Shown piece by piece: positions 16,206 to 26,136 of a stretch of DNA of 54,657 nucleotides. The DNA is taken from positions 1-54,657 of the forward strand of contig JAJDBD010000084.1 in assembly GCA_029261575.1 (NCBI GenBank), given 5' to 3'. How positions within the stretch are numbered: the stretch's first letter is position 1; each line of letters starts with the position of its first letter. The translations under genes and the position numbers were made by a program. The notes under the pieces were generated by a model. It made no database searches. It saw nothing but the letters and a program-made list of their open reading frames with translations, and had not been told where the DNA came from. Source of the stretch: Nitrospinaceae bacterium. GTDB taxonomy: Bacteria > Nitrospinota > Nitrospinia > Nitrospinales > JACRGP01.

Positions 16206-17336
16206 TCAAACGTCGTAACTCCTGCCCCTCCATTGTGATTTTCCTCGCAATAGCACCTGGAACATGGAGTTCAGCATGATGGCGCAAGTCACAAGAGCGC
16301 CCAATGGAAACAGGATAGCGCTCCGGCGCTCCAAATTCAAATGCTGGCACAATCCCGCCTGGGTTATCAATACGAGAACCAGGCTGGCGAAAGAAAGCGC
16401 CAGGGCGAACGCCCCTCCGTCCGCAAGGCTGGCAAACAACACGAACCAGGGACTCACTAAAAATGATATCAAAATAAAAACGTAATAGAAGGTTTTGATT
16501 GCGGATTTTTTGAAGGCGATGAAAATATTTTTGCGCCAGCCCTCCCAGATTTCCCTCAATGAATGATACATCCTGATGGATAAAAGGCTCTTGCCGTCGG
16601 CGACCAGCAGGCGGCAACCTTCCGCCTTAGCAACCTTGGCCAACATGATATCTTCGACGATTTCTCGCTTCACGCGGGCATGCCCGCCGACGCGCAAATA
16701 CGCCTCTTTCCCGACCATGATAAAGGCGCCGATCCCCATGGCGGAGGGGTCGTCGGGATCGTTCACTCTTTTAAAACGGGTCAGCGCGCCGATCAGACTG
16801 AATATTATCGGTTGCACGGCGCGCTCCCAAAACGATCCGAATTTAGCCGCCGGCATGAGCGTGATCATGTCCAGGTTCCGGTTTTGCATGGCGTGCACGG
16901 CGGACTTAATCGCCTGGGGGCTGAATACCGGATCGGCGTCGGTGAACAGTAAAATTTCTCCGCGCGCCATTTCCACAGCCTGACTCAACGCGAACGGCTT
17001 GCCAAACCAATCGGCAGGCAATTCCTTTCCCTCCAGCAAGGAAAGATGGGGATATTTTTTTGTCAATCCACTCACAATGTCCGCCGTGGCGTCTGAAGAA
17101 TGATCGTCCACCACAATCACTTCAAAATCCGGATAATCCTGCGCGGCCAGGGATTCCAGACAGGTCCCGATATCCCTTTCCTCATTGCGCGCCGCAATGC
17201 AAACCGAAACCCTGGGCGCTTCCCGTAAAGGGCCGGACACAGGCTCCACGCGAACCAGATGAATCATGTTCACGGAAAGATAACCGACAATCAAAACGAT
17301 CAACAAAAACTGAATACCCGCCAACCAGATCATCAA
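16206..17336 (-). CDS. Membrane-anchored GT2 glycosyltransferase (CrtQ/HpnB-like)
   Basis: 376 residues. N-terminal membrane helix (IWLAGIQFLLIVLIVGYLSV), then a GT2 catalytic domain: VSVCIAARNEERDIGTCL, VVDDHSSDATADIV, LLFTDADPVFSP with the DxD metal motif, and IVEDIMLAKVAKAEG with the ED acid. Two or three C-terminal helices (about 280-365) precede QWRGRSY, a tail seen in carotenoid or hopanoid-linked GT2 enzymes. Acts on a lipid acceptor in the membrane by inference; substrate unknown. Confidence 0.85.
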   Translation of the reverse strand: MMIWLAGIQFLLIVLIVGYLSVNMIHLVRVEPVSGPLREAPRVSVCIAARNEERDIGTCLESLAAQDYPDFEVIVVDDHSSDATADIVSGLTKKYPHLSLLEGKELPADWFGKPFALSQAVEMARGEILLFTDADPVFSPQAIKSAVHAMQNRNLDMITLMPAAKFGSFWERAVQPIIFSLIGALTRFKRVNDPDDPSAMGIGAFIMVGKEAYLRVGGHARVKREIVEDIMLAKVAKAEGCRLLVADGKSLLSIRMYHSLREIWEGWRKNIFIAFKKSAIKTFYYVFILISFLVSPWFVLFASLADGGAFALALSFASLVLVLITQAGLCQHLNLERRSAILFPLGALVTCAIMLNSMFQVLLRGKSQWRGRSYDV

Positions 17337-17474
17337 ACCTTTTCCTTGTGTCAGGGAATTCTCAATTCCCCGGCGAAATTCTAATCATATTCAAACATTA
17401 CCTACAATTCCCCCTAACAATTTAAAGGTTCAATAGCCTCGTGTGCAACGCCTACTTTCTCAAGGAGAAAAACA

Positions 17475-18422
17475 ATGACTAGATGGATGAGCAGGATGCT
17501 ACTCAGTCTTATGATGGTATTCGTGGCTTTTAATGCAAGCGCAGAGGTTGAATCCCTAAAGGGAACCGTCAAGGTGGACGGTTCCAGCACCGTATTTCCC
17601 ATTACCGAAGCGGTTGCCGAGGAGTTTGGGCATGTCCCTCAATTTCGCAAGGTCCGAGTGACCGTTGCTTTATCGGGTACAGGCGGCGGGTTCAAAAAAT
17701 TCTGCATCGGTGAAACCGATATCAACGACGCCTCCCGCCCCATCAAGACAAAGGAAATCGACAAGGCCCGTAAGAACAATATCCGCTACATGGAACTGCC
17801 GGTGGCCTACGACGGCCTCTCCGTAGTCCTCAATAAAAAGAACGACTGGGTCGACTACCTGACAGTTGCCGAACTGAAGAAAATCTGGGAACCAGGAAGC
17901 AAAGTCAAAACCTGGAAAGACATTCGACCCACTTGGCCGGACAAGAAGATTCTGTTGTATGGTCCGGGAACCGATTCCGGAACGTTCGACTATTTCACGG
18001 AAGTCATCAACGGAAAATCCCAGGCCAGTCGCTCCGACTTCACCAAAAGCGAAGACGACAACGTCCTGGTCAAAGGGGTCGCGGGCGGTCTCTATTCCAT
18101 GGGCTACTTTGGATACGCCTATTATATTGAGAACCAGGACAAGCTCCGCGCCGCTCCCATAAAACAGGGCGACAAGGAACCGGTTTTACCCTCGCTTGAA
18201 ACCATCAATACGGGGACCTACGCGCCATTGTCCCGGCCCATTTTTATCTATGTGAATTTGAAATCGGCAAAGCGACCGGAGGTAAAAGAGTTCATCCGGT
18301 TTTATCTCAAAAATGCGCCTCAATTAGCGAAAGAGGTCGGGTACATTCCTTTGCCGGACGCAATGTATCAGGAATCTCTGGAAAAGTTTAATACCGACGC
18401 GCTCAAGGTTGCCCGGAGATAA
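17475..18422 (+). CDS. pstS: PstS, phosphate-binding periplasmic protein
   Basis: High-affinity phosphate receptor for the Pst ABC importer. 315 residues; AAGGAG ten bases before ATG 17475. Signal peptide [20 protein letters not shown] with cleavage after ASA. Phosphate-site elements: [42 protein letters not shown] and [14 protein letters not shown]. First gene of pstSCAB-phoU. No convincing Pho box was found upstream; I looked for two direct CTGTCAT-like repeats. Confidence 0.96.
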   Translation: MTRWMSRMLLSLMMVFVAFNASAEVESLKGTVKVDGSSTVFPITEAVAEEFGHVPQFRKVRVTVALSGTGGGFKKFCIGETDINDASRPIKTKEIDKARKNNIRYMELPVAYDGLSVVLNKKNDWVDYLTVAELKKIWEPGSKVKTWKDIRPTWPDKKILLYGPGTDSGTFDYFTEVINGKSQASRSDFTKSEDDNVLVKGVAGGLYSMGYFGYAYYIENQDKLRAAPIKQGDKEPVLPSLETINTGTYAPLSRPIFIYVNLKSAKRPEVKEFIRFYLKNAPQLAKEVGYIPLPDAMYQESLEKFNTDALKVARR

Positions 18423-18425
18423 ACC

Positions 18426-19316
18426 TTGAACACTCCCCGGGTTTCCAAATTTATCGACCGCGCATTGCACGTAGTCCTGGCGCTCTGTGTGGCTATAACG
18501 GTGATCACCACCCTCGTGGTGGTGATCATTTTAGGAAAAGAGTCCTTCCTTTTTTTCCAGGAGGTTTCGCCTACGGAGTTTCTTTTCGGAACCCGGTGGG
18601 AGCCGCTTCTTGAGCCAAAATCTTTTGGCGTTCTCCCGCTGGTAGTGGGCACGCTGAAAATCGTTTTCGGTTCCATTTTGATCGCCTTGCCTGTTGGGTT
18701 AGTGATCGCAATTTACCTGAGCGAGTTCACGTCTAATAACGTCCGCTCGATCATCAAACCGTTTCTGGAAATCCTCGTCGGTATTCCGACCGTGGTCTAC
18801 GGTTATTTTGCTCTCTCCTTCGTCACCCCCCTACTCCGCAAGCTTTTCCCTGAAATGAATATTTTTAACGCGGCCAGCGCCGCAATTGTCGTTGCAATCA
18901 TGATTTTCCCCATGGTGACCTCCCTGTGCGACGACGCGTTCCGGGCCTTGCCAAATTCGCTCCGGGAAGGGGCCTTTGCGTTGGGCGCCACCCGTTACGA
19001 GGTGGCGATCCAGATCATTATCCCGGCGGCCGCAAGCCGGATTGGCGCGGCGGTTGTTTTAGCCCTGTCGCGCGCCATCGGAGAAACCATGGCCGTCACC
19101 CTGGCGGCGGGCGCGACGCCCGAATTGTCGTTTAGTTTTTTGGAAAGCATTCAGACCATGACCGCGTACATCGTTCAAGTGAGTCTGGGAGACATTGCCG
19201 CTGGCGGAGTGGAGTATATGACCTGCTACGCCGTGGGTCTTCTTCTCTTTATTATGACGTTGATCATGAATATCCTGGGCAACCATTTTCAGTTGAAATC
19301 CCGGGTCGCCCAATGA
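18426..19316 (+). CDS. pstC: PstC, phosphate ABC transporter permease
   Basis: 296 residues, six predicted membrane helices, with the inner-membrane ABC coupling loop LREGAFALGATRYEVAIQIIIPAAASRIG. TTG start at 18426, three bases after the pstS stop, with GGAGAT close by; no ATG fits the N-terminus. It carries a strong hairpin within its first helix codons (18502-18528). Its end overlaps pstA by four bases. Forms the translocation channel together with PstA. Confidence 0.95.
   Translation: MNTPRVSKFIDRALHVVLALCVAITVITTLVVVIILGKESFLFFQEVSPTEFLFGTRWEPLLEPKSFGVLPLVVGTLKIVFGSILIALPVGLVIAIYLSEFTSNNVRSIIKPFLEILVGIPTVVYGYFALSFVTPLLRKLFPEMNIFNAASAAIVVAIMIFPMVTSLCDDAFRALPNSLREGAFALGATRYEVAIQIIIPAAASRIGAAVVLALSRAIGETMAVTLAAGATPELSFSFLESIQTMTAYIVQVSLGDIAAGGVEYMTCYAVGLLLFIMTLIMNILGNHFQLKSRVAQ
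18502..18528 (+). promoter_or_regulatory. Strong hairpin inside the pstC 5' coding region
   Basis: Perfect 11-base inverted repeat TGATCACCACC / GGTGGTGATCA with a five-base loop, about 75 bases into pstC. No T-run follows. It could slow ribosomes or stabilise the upstream pstS message after processing, allowing more PstS than PstC; a chance product of Val/Thr/Ile codons is also possible. Confidence 0.35.
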
Positions 19317-20167
19317 TGAACCGTAAAAGAAGACAATTCAAAAGCCGGATATTCGTCTGGGTTTGCCGAGGGGTAACGGCGGCGATGATTTCGGTCTTGT
19401 TTATCCTCCTGTTCCATGTGGGCCAGGAAGGAATCGGCTGGCTGGACAAACAGTTTCTGGACAATTTCCCCTCGCGGTTTCCGGAAAAAGCCGGGATTAA
19501 ATCGGCTTTATGGGGCAGTGTGTGGCTGATAGGGATGACGGCGATGTTTTCCATTCCTCTGGGAGTCGCCAGCGCGGTTTACCTGGAAGAATACGCGCCC
19601 AGGAAAGCCTGGGTCCGGGCGATTGAAATCAACATCGGCAATCTGGCCGGAATGCCGTCGATTCTATACGGACTGCTGGGATTAGCCATCTTTGTCCGAT
19701 TTATGGGACTGAAGGATAGCTTGTGGTCGGGAAGCCTGACCCTCAGCCTGCTGGCGCTTCCGGTAATTGTAATCGCGTCACAGGGCGCGATCCGGGCGGT
19801 GCCGCGCGAGATTCGCGAAGGAGCTTATGCCTTGGGCGTACGCCGTTGGCAGGTCGTCTTCGGGCATGTTTTGCCGTGCGCCTTGCCGGGAATTATGACT
19901 GGAGTTATCCTGGCGCTGTCTCGATCCATGGGAGAAACCGCCCCTCTTATCATGATTGGGGCATTGAGTTATGTTGCGTTTCTCCCGGAGACCCCTATGG
20001 ACCCGTTTACGGCCCTGCCGGTTCAAATATTCAATTGGGCGGCCCGTCCCCAGGCGGACTTTCACGGATTGGCCGCGGCGGGGATCCTCGTCCTTCTGGC
20101 GCTGCTTCTCACCCTCAATGCCGGGGCCGTGTTCATCCGGGAAAAACTACAACGGTACAAACCATGA
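19313..20167 (+). CDS. pstA: PstA, phosphate ABC transporter permease
   Basis: 284 residues with multiple membrane helices and the coupling motif [34 protein letters not shown] 19313 overlaps the pstC stop by four bases. The central [19 protein letters not shown] is typical of PstA. Partner of PstC in the phosphate channel. Confidence 0.95.
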   Translation: MMNRKRRQFKSRIFVWVCRGVTAAMISVLFILLFHVGQEGIGWLDKQFLDNFPSRFPEKAGIKSALWGSVWLIGMTAMFSIPLGVASAVYLEEYAPRKAWVRAIEINIGNLAGMPSILYGLLGLAIFVRFMGLKDSLWSGSLTLSLLALPVIVIASQGAIRAVPREIREGAYALGVRRWQVVFGHVLPCALPGIMTGVILALSRSMGETAPLIMIGALSYVAFLPETPMDPFTALPVQIFNWAARPQADFHGLAAAGILVLLALLLTLNAGAVFIREKLQRYKP

Positions 20168-20934
20168 GTACTGGATTGATGGACCACCCTGTCATTTTGG
20201 AAACCAAAGACCTGTCCGTCTCCTATGGGGATCACCGGGTCGTTAAGAAAGTGAACCTGAATATTTTGGCAAATCAGGTGACCGCCGTGATCGGGCCTTC
20301 CGGCTGTGGCAAAAGCACCCTGCTCCGCGTGTTCAACAGGATGAACGATTTCATCAACGAAACTCGCATCGAAGGAAAGGTCTTGTTCGAAAAGAACGAT
20401 CTTTACGATGATAAAATTGATCCCGGATTTATCCGACAACAAATCGGGATGGTGTTCCAAAGGCCCAATCCCTTTCACAAATCAATTTATAACAATGTGG
20501 TCTGGGGTCCTAAAGTCAATGGATACAAAAAAGACCTGCACGCGCTGGCGGAGGAGGCTCTCCGAAAAGCCGCCTTGTGGGACGAGGTGAAAGACCGGCT
20601 TCATGAATCGGCGTTGAAACTATCCGGCGGACAACAACAACGACTTTGTATCGCCCGCGCCATTGCCATGAACCCTAAAATCATTTTGATGGACGAACCC
20701 TGCTCCGCTCTGGACCCTAGCGCAACGGCTCGAATCGAGGATTTAATTCAAGAACTCCGCTCGCGTTACACAATTGTGATCGTTACCCACAATATGCAAC
20801 AAGCCGCGCGGGCGTCTGATAACACCGCTTTTCTATATGAAGGAAATCTGGTGGAATATGGAGCCACCAAAAAAATATTCACTCAGCCCGACCAGAAAAA
20901 AACGGAAGATTACATTACCGGACGTTTTGGTTAA
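20164..20934 (+). CDS. pstB: PstB, phosphate ABC transporter ATPase
   Basis: 256 residues from ATG 20164, which overlaps the pstA stop (ATGA). Walker [11 protein letters not shown]-loop [12 protein letters not shown] signature LSGGQQQR, Walker [13 protein letters not shown], and the switch His in VTHNMQQA. All catalytic residues are present. An upstream in-frame extension exists but is only the shifted reading of pstA. Powers phosphate uptake. Confidence 0.97.
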   Translation: MSTGLMDHPVILETKDLSVSYGDHRVVKKVNLNILANQVTAVIGPSGCGKSTLLRVFNRMNDFINETRIEGKVLFEKNDLYDDKIDPGFIRQQIGMVFQRPNPFHKSIYNNVVWGPKVNGYKKDLHALAEEALRKAALWDEVKDRLHESALKLSGGQQQRLCIARAIAMNPKIILMDEPCSALDPSATARIEDLIQELRSRYTIVIVTHNMQQAARASDNTAFLYEGNLVEYGATKKIFTQPDQKKTEDYITGRFG

Positions 20935-20961
20935 ATTTGGTTAAATAAGGAAACCCGGATC

Positions 20962-21624
20962 ATGACCCAACATTTCCAAAGAGAACTGGATCATTTAAAA
21001 AAGAAATTACTCGCCCTCAGCGCCACGGTGGAGGAAAGCGTACTGGAGGCGACGAAGTCCGTGCGGACACGCGACAAAAAACTTGCGCTGAAGGTGATCG
21101 ATCAGGATACCTCCATCAATGCATCGGAAGTGGAACTGGAAGAGGAATGTCTGAAAATTCTCGCCCTGTACCAACCCGTCGCGGTGGATCTACGTTTTAT
21201 CATCGCCACTCTTAAGATCAATAACGATTTGGAACGCATTGCCGACCTGGCGGTGAACATTGCGGAGCGTTCGATCATTATTGGAGAACTCAAGCCCATC
21301 GACGCCCCGTTCGATTTCACCCGTATGACGGGAAAAACCCGTTCCATGTTGACCCGGGCCATCGACTCATTAATAAAACAGGACAGCGCCCTCGCCCATG
21401 AAACCTGCCTGGCGGACGATGAAGTGGACGCCATAAATCGCGAGATGTATCAAATTGTCTACAAAGGGGTGATGAAAACTCCGGAAAATGCGGAAATACT
21501 CATCAACTATCTTTCCGTCTCCCGGGCTCTCGAACGAATTGCGGACTACGCCACCAATATCGCCGAGGACGTCATTTACCTGGTCGAAGGAAAAATCGTA
21601 CGACACCAGCCCGACGTATCCTGA
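20962..21624 (+). CDS. phoU: PhoU, phosphate signalling / transport regulator
   Basis: 220 residues, two PhoU helical repeats: VIDQDTSINASEVELEEECLKILALYQPVAVDLRFI with the metal-binding ExxxD pattern, NNDLERIADLAVNIAER, and in the second half SVSRALERIADYATNIAED. Last gene of the pst operon; it restrains Pst uptake and PhoR signalling in other bacteria. No phoR-phoB pair is recognisable in the window. Confidence 0.95.
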   Translation: MTQHFQRELDHLKKKLLALSATVEESVLEATKSVRTRDKKLALKVIDQDTSINASEVELEEECLKILALYQPVAVDLRFIIATLKINNDLERIADLAVNIAERSIIIGELKPIDAPFDFTRMTGKTRSMLTRAIDSLIKQDSALAHETCLADDEVDAINREMYQIVYKGVMKTPENAEILINYLSVSRALERIADYATNIAEDVIYLVEGKIVRHQPDVS

Positions 21625-21770
21625 CCGCCCTCTTCCCTCTTTTTTTACCCGCCCCAAAAAATTGTCGTAAAACCCGGAAAATATTTTACCGGACTTTATA
21701 CGCGAGAAAATATATTATAAGATTGCATGGAGGCAGTTTTCCTTTTGACCCATTCAAGGAGCACGATGCA

Positions 21771-22223
21771 ATGCGCTTTTGCTTGATCCTACTATTTTCT
21801 CTCGTCCTGTCGTCCGCTTTCCTTCCGGCTAATACAGCCGACGCTCTTTGCGTAAAAACCAAAAAGGCCAATCTCAGAAAAGGCCCCGGGACCCAATATG
21901 AAAAATTATGGCAAGTGTTTCAATACATGCCTTTCAAACAGTTAAAAAAGCAAGGGAGTTGGTACCGCGTCCAGGACGTGGACGGCGACGTCTATTGGCT
22001 GCACAAAAAACTCGTCTCCACCGACTTTAAATGCGCCGCCGTAAAGAAAAACAAGGCCAACCTCAGATCCGGCCCCGGCACCAAACATCCCACCGTTCCC
22101 TGGTCGCCCGTGGACAAGTATTTTTCCATGAAGGTTCTTAAAATGAAAGGCCAGTGGGTTTACGTGCAGGACAGCGTGGGCGACAAAGCCTGGATTTACA
22201 AATCCCTCGTCTGGATCCAATAA
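21771..22223 (+). CDS. Exported protein with two bacterial SH3 domains
   Basis: 150 residues from ATG 21771, chosen because AAGGAG ends nine bases before it and a signal peptide then begins at once (MRFCLILLFSLVLSSAFLPA). Two SH3_3/SH3_4-type repeats follow: KKANLRKGPGTQYEKLW...GSWYRVQDVDGDVYWLHKKLV and NKANLRSGPGTKHPTVP...GQWVYVQDSVGDKAWIYKSLV. Such YgiM-like domains bind cell-wall or protein ligands in the periplasm. The next gene starts five bases downstream, so they form an operon. Confidence 0.85.
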   Translation: MRFCLILLFSLVLSSAFLPANTADALCVKTKKANLRKGPGTQYEKLWQVFQYMPFKQLKKQGSWYRVQDVDGDVYWLHKKLVSTDFKCAAVKKNKANLRSGPGTKHPTVPWSPVDKYFSMKVLKMKGQWVYVQDSVGDKAWIYKSLVWIQ

Positions 22224-22227
22224 TAAA

Positions 22228-23148
22228 ATGGCGGAATTACTGACCCCAGGATTGTTGTACGGCGATCGATCCAGGATCAACCTGTACCGCGTCCACTGCT
22301 TGTATCAAAAAATCGCCGATCAGGTTTCGCAAAGGATGCGCGCCGAGTTCGGGTTTGATATTCCCATCGTATCGGGAATGTGGGGCGGCTCCTACCTGAT
22401 CGCGCAAAAAGACGGAACCGCTCGCACCAACGTCGTGCGCTTGTATTGCCTGAACAGCATGCCGCAAAGCGGACCTCTGGACGACGAGAAAAACCTTGAA
22501 AAATTCATGGAGGTTTATCAAGCCGCCGTCCAGCAGGCCTTCGCCCCGCATGGCGTTCGCCTGGAGGACCCGCACTGGGGAGAGAAAATCCCGTACACCA
22601 ACCAAATCCGCCCCAACATCGCCCTGCAAATGTGGGACGCCAATCGACGCGCCAAATTCGTCCGCGCATTTTTTGTCTGGAACTCGGCCCCCTGGGAAGA
22701 ATCGATTATTTACGATACCGTCCGGAATGTGAAGCAGATCAAGGAATACCTGAACGTCGATCATCGCCCTCTACACAAAACCGCGGACGATTACAAATTT
22801 GTTCTGCAGGACGTATTGATCATTTACTTTGCGTTGAAACCGGCGTTGACTCCGGATTTCATCGAGCATGCGGAGCCGACCATCCAGGAATTGCTCAACC
22901 ATTTTGTTCCCGGCCTTCACGACCCAAATCTGATTCACGAGCTTTATTTGAAAATTTATAACGAATGCATTGTCTACGGTTTGGAAGAAGCCTTGGACGG
23001 ACCTTATAAAAGCGACGGCCTGGACATTCGCCGCATCGAGGAATGGCCGGTGGAAAAGATCAACTGGGTTCCCGAGGAACTGAAATTGAAACTGGTTCCG
23101 ATGATCCAGGATATTTTTAAAAGTTTTCAAACCCATCTGACAAAATAG
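22228..23148 (+). CDS. Protein of unknown function (306 aa)
   Basis: No signal peptide or membrane segment; soluble. Balanced composition and rich in Trp and Tyr (MWGGSYLIAQKDG, PHWGEKIPYTNQIRPNIALQMWDANRR, FFVWNSAPWEESIIYD). The C-terminal third is helical and rich in aromatic and acidic residues. I recognise no family. It begins five bases after the SH3 protein and ends 27 bases before the aldehyde dehydrogenase, so it is probably translated with both. Codon use looks like its neighbours; no sign of transfer. Confidence 0.8.
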   Translation: MAELLTPGLLYGDRSRINLYRVHCLYQKIADQVSQRMRAEFGFDIPIVSGMWGGSYLIAQKDGTARTNVVRLYCLNSMPQSGPLDDEKNLEKFMEVYQAAVQQAFAPHGVRLEDPHWGEKIPYTNQIRPNIALQMWDANRRAKFVRAFFVWNSAPWEESIIYDTVRNVKQIKEYLNVDHRPLHKTADDYKFVLQDVLIIYFALKPALTPDFIEHAEPTIQELLNHFVPGLHDPNLIHELYLKIYNECIVYGLEEALDGPYKSDGLDIRRIEEWPVEKINWVPEELKLKLVPMIQDIFKSFQTHLTK

Positions 23149-23175
23149 CCGCAAGCAACCTATTGGAGAGCTATC

Positions 23176-24687
23176 ATGACAACCTTAACCGCCCCCCAGC
23201 CCATTCCGGAAGTTCGGGAGTTTTTAAAAAAATCGCATAAATTATTGATCGACGGCCGACGCGTGGACGCCAAAAGCGGCGAAACTTTTGAAGTCTTCGA
23301 TCCTTCCAGCAACTCCGTCGTCGCCCACGCGCCCAAAGGCGGGAAGGAAGACATAGACGCCGCCGTCAAAGCCGCGCGAAAGGCGTTTGAAGACGGTCCA
23401 TGGAGAAAGATCACCGCCTCCGAACGCGGCAAACTGATTTGGAAACTCGCCGACCTGATTGAAAAACACACGGAAGAATTTGCCCAGTTGGAATCGCTGG
23501 ACAACGGCAAACCGGTGGGCGTCGCCCGCGTTGCGGACGTGCCGCTCACCGTCGACCATTTTCGCTACTATGCGGGACTGGCCACGAAGATTCACGGCGA
23601 GACCATTCCCATCAGCGTGCCCTACGCTCCGGAAATGCAGTTTTTGGATTACACCCTGCGCGAACCCATGGGCGTTGTGGGACAAATCATTCCCTGGAAC
23701 TTCCCCTTGCTCATGGCGGCTTGGAAAATGGGAGTGGCCCTGGCGGCGGGAAATTGCGTGGTTTTGAAACCGGCAGAGCAAACTCCCCTGTCTGCCCTTC
23801 GTCTGGCGGATTTATTTCAAGAGGCCGGGTTTCCCGACGGCGTGGTCAACATCGTAACGGGGTATCCCGACGCCGGTGCCGCTCTAGCCGAACACCCGGA
23901 CGTCGACAAGGTCGCCTTCACCGGAAGCACGGAGGTGGGACGAAAAATCGTCCAGGCTTCTTCCGGCAACCTGAAGCGCATCACCCTGGAATTGGGCGGA
24001 AAATCTCCCAGCATCGTCTTCCCGGACGCGGATTTGGAAACCGCCGCGCTGGGCGTTTCCAACGCGATCTTCTTCAATCACGGACAATGCTGTTGCGCCG
24101 GGTCGCGATTGCTGGTGCATAAAAAAGTTTACGGCGAACTGGTGGACCGCGTGGCCGAGCAGGCCAAAAAAATCAGACTGGGACCGGGAATGCATCCTGA
24201 TACAGACATGGGACCGCTGGTGTCTCTCGAACAGCAAAGCCGGGTCATGGATTATATTCAATCAGGGCGTTCGGAGGGGGCTGTGGTGACCGCTGGAGGA
24301 GAAAAGCCCGACGGCGATCTGGATTCTGGATACTATGTCGCTCCCACAGTTTTCGACAAGGTCAATACCGGGATGCGTATCGTCCAGGAGGAAATATTTG
24401 GACCGGTGGTTTGCGCCTCGCCGTTTGAAGATTTGGACGACGTGATCGCCCAGGGCAACGACAATCCCTACGGCCTGGCCGCCAGCGTATGGACGCGGGA
24501 TATCAATAAAGCCCATAAGACTGCGGCGGGCTTAAAGGCGGGAACCGTCTGGGTCAATTGCCACAATATTTTCGACGCGGCGGCGCCGTTTGGCGGCTAC
24601 AAACAAAGCGGGTATGGCAGGGAGATGGGCGTCCACGCCCTGGAAATGTACACCCAGGTGAAAAACGTGATCGTCCAGTTGGATTGA
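23176..24687 (+). CDS. NAD(P)-dependent aldehyde dehydrogenase (ALDH1/2-like)
   Basis: 503 residues. Catalytic machinery intact: WNFPLLMAAWKMGVALAAGN with its Asn, FTGSTEVGRKI for cofactor binding, LELGGKSPSIV with Glu272, and NHGQCCCAGSR with nucleophile Cys306. The C-terminal GGYKQSGYGREMG matches class 1/2 and betaine-aldehyde types. Oxidises aldehydes to acids; the natural substrate is not visible from sequence. Convergent with the histidine kinase gene four bases downstream. Confidence 0.93.
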   Translation: MTTLTAPQPIPEVREFLKKSHKLLIDGRRVDAKSGETFEVFDPSSNSVVAHAPKGGKEDIDAAVKAARKAFEDGPWRKITASERGKLIWKLADLIEKHTEEFAQLESLDNGKPVGVARVADVPLTVDHFRYYAGLATKIHGETIPISVPYAPEMQFLDYTLREPMGVVGQIIPWNFPLLMAAWKMGVALAAGNCVVLKPAEQTPLSALRLADLFQEAGFPDGVVNIVTGYPDAGAALAEHPDVDKVAFTGSTEVGRKIVQASSGNLKRITLELGGKSPSIVFPDADLETAALGVSNAIFFNHGQCCCAGSRLLVHKKVYGELVDRVAEQAKKIRLGPGMHPDTDMGPLVSLEQQSRVMDYIQSGRSEGAVVTAGGEKPDGDLDSGYYVAPTVFDKVNTGMRIVQEEIFGPVVCASPFEDLDDVIAQGNDNPYGLAASVWTRDINKAHKTAAGLKAGTVWVNCHNIFDAAAPFGGYKQSGYGREMGVHALEMYTQVKNVIVQLD

Positions 24688-24691
24688 GCGT

Positions 24692-26134
24692 CTATTGTCC
24701 GGTCGCCGGCGTTGAAACAACGGGCTGAGGATTTTTTGGAAGGTACAATTTAAAACGACTGCCCACTCCCAACTGGCTTTCCACCTCGATCCGGCCTTTG
24801 TGCGCCTCGACAATGTACTTGCAAATACTGAGTCCCAGGCCGCTACCCCGCTCGGTTCGCGTCCGGGCTTTATCCACGCGAAAAAATCGTTCGAAAATCA
24901 TCGGCAGGTCGTTTTCCGGAATGCCAATACCATTATCCTGAACGGTTAACAAAGCCTCGTCGCCCTTTCCCTGGAGAGAAATTTTTAACTCCCCTCCGGT
25001 GGGAGTGTATTTGATCCCATTGTGCAACAAGTTCCAAACCATCTGCCGAAGGCGATGCGGGTCGCCAAAAATTTCTATCGGCTCGAGATAGGCGATGGTG
25101 ATTTTAATTTCCTTTTCCTGCGCCAGAACCTCTGCGTGTTTGCAAATCTCCTCGATCATCGCCGCCAGATTGACCTGGATAAAATCCAGTTTGATTTCTC
25201 CCTCGTCGGATTGAGACAAAAAGAAAAGATCCTCTATAATTTTGGACATGTAGTTGACTTCTTCCAGGTTGCTACACAGGGTTTCCTGATAATCCTCCGG
25301 AGCGCGTTTTTTACTGAGAACCAGTTCGCTTTGTCCCTTCAACACCGTTAACGGGGTGCGCAACTCGTGCGAGGCGTCGCTACTGAACTGCCGCATGAGG
25401 GAAAACGATTTTTCCAACCGATCCATCATTTCATTGAAGGTCTCGGCCAGTCGGCCCACTTCGTCCTGCGCTTTTGGTTGCAAAATGCGCTGGCTCAAAT
25501 CCGCTCCTTTGGCTATTTTCCTGGCGGTCTGGGTGATTTTGTCTACCGGCTTCAAAGCCCGCCCGGCCATGAAACGGCCTATCAAGGTGGTCAAAAACAA
25601 AACTACGGGGACGGCGGCGAGAAGAAAATTACGCAGGTTTTTAAGCGTGTCGCGAACGCCCTCCAGGGACGTCCCCACCTGAACGAGGTTGACCAACTGT
25701 TTATTGCGCAAAAGGGGCATGGTGATAATCCGGATCGGATGATTTTCCGCAACGACAAAAGTTTCGTAAGCCTCTTCGCCGTTCAAGGCTTTGGCATAGG
25801 CCTTCTGGGTCATGGGAAACTGGGAGGCGTCGATATTTCTCGAGCGCGAACCGACATTGCCCGACTCGTCGTATATCCGGTAAAACTTGTTGATGTTGCC
25901 GTAACCCAGGAATTGCTCGAAAAAATATTCGAGGCCCGGTAAGGGGGACGCAGAATATTTGATCAAAACGGTTTTGGCAACGACGCTGGCGGAGACTTTC
26001 AGGGAGTTGTCGATACTCTCGTAGAGCCTTTTGGAAAGGAAATAATAAAGCAGGACGCTGAATAGAATCAGGGCAATGGCCAAAACCAGACCATACCAGG
26101 CCGTCAACCTGGAACGTATGGAGCCGGAAAACAT
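24692..26134 (-). CDS. Sensor histidine kinase (CusS/CopS-like)
   Basis: 480 residues: two membrane helices (about 13-33 and 168-188) flanking a periplasmic sensor of about 135 residues, HAMP linker (GRALKPVDKITQTARKIAKG), H-box FSSDASHELRTPLTVLKG with His256, and ATPase with N-box, DNGIGIPENDLP and RGSGLGLSICKYIVEAHKG. The architecture is that of heavy-metal sensors. Last gene of a leftward set; its cognate regulator lies two bases upstream. The signal is unknown. Confidence 0.92.
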   Translation of the reverse strand: MFSGSIRSRLTAWYGLVLAIALILFSVLLYYFLSKRLYESIDNSLKVSASVVAKTVLIKYSASPLPGLEYFFEQFLGYGNINKFYRIYDESGNVGSRSRNIDASQFPMTQKAYAKALNGEEAYETFVVAENHPIRIITMPLLRNKQLVNLVQVGTSLEGVRDTLKNLRNFLLAAVPVVLFLTTLIGRFMAGRALKPVDKITQTARKIAKGADLSQRILQPKAQDEVGRLAETFNEMMDRLEKSFSLMRQFSSDASHELRTPLTVLKGQSELVLSKKRAPEDYQETLCSNLEEVNYMSKIIEDLFFLSQSDEGEIKLDFIQVNLAAMIEEICKHAEVLAQEKEIKITIAYLEPIEIFGDPHRLRQMVWNLLHNGIKYTPTGGELKISLQGKGDEALLTVQDNGIGIPENDLPMIFERFFRVDKARTRTERGSGLGLSICKYIVEAHKGRIEVESQLGVGSRFKLYLPKNPQPVVSTPATGQ

Positions 26135-26136
26135 AA

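Noticed and set aside
17337-17474. Possible Pho box upstream of pstS
   Set aside because: No pair of CTGTCAT-like direct repeats at the right spacing could be found.
19723-20163. N-terminal extension of pstB
   Set aside because: It reads through pstA in another frame; ATG 20164 overlapping the pstA stop gives a normal PstB.
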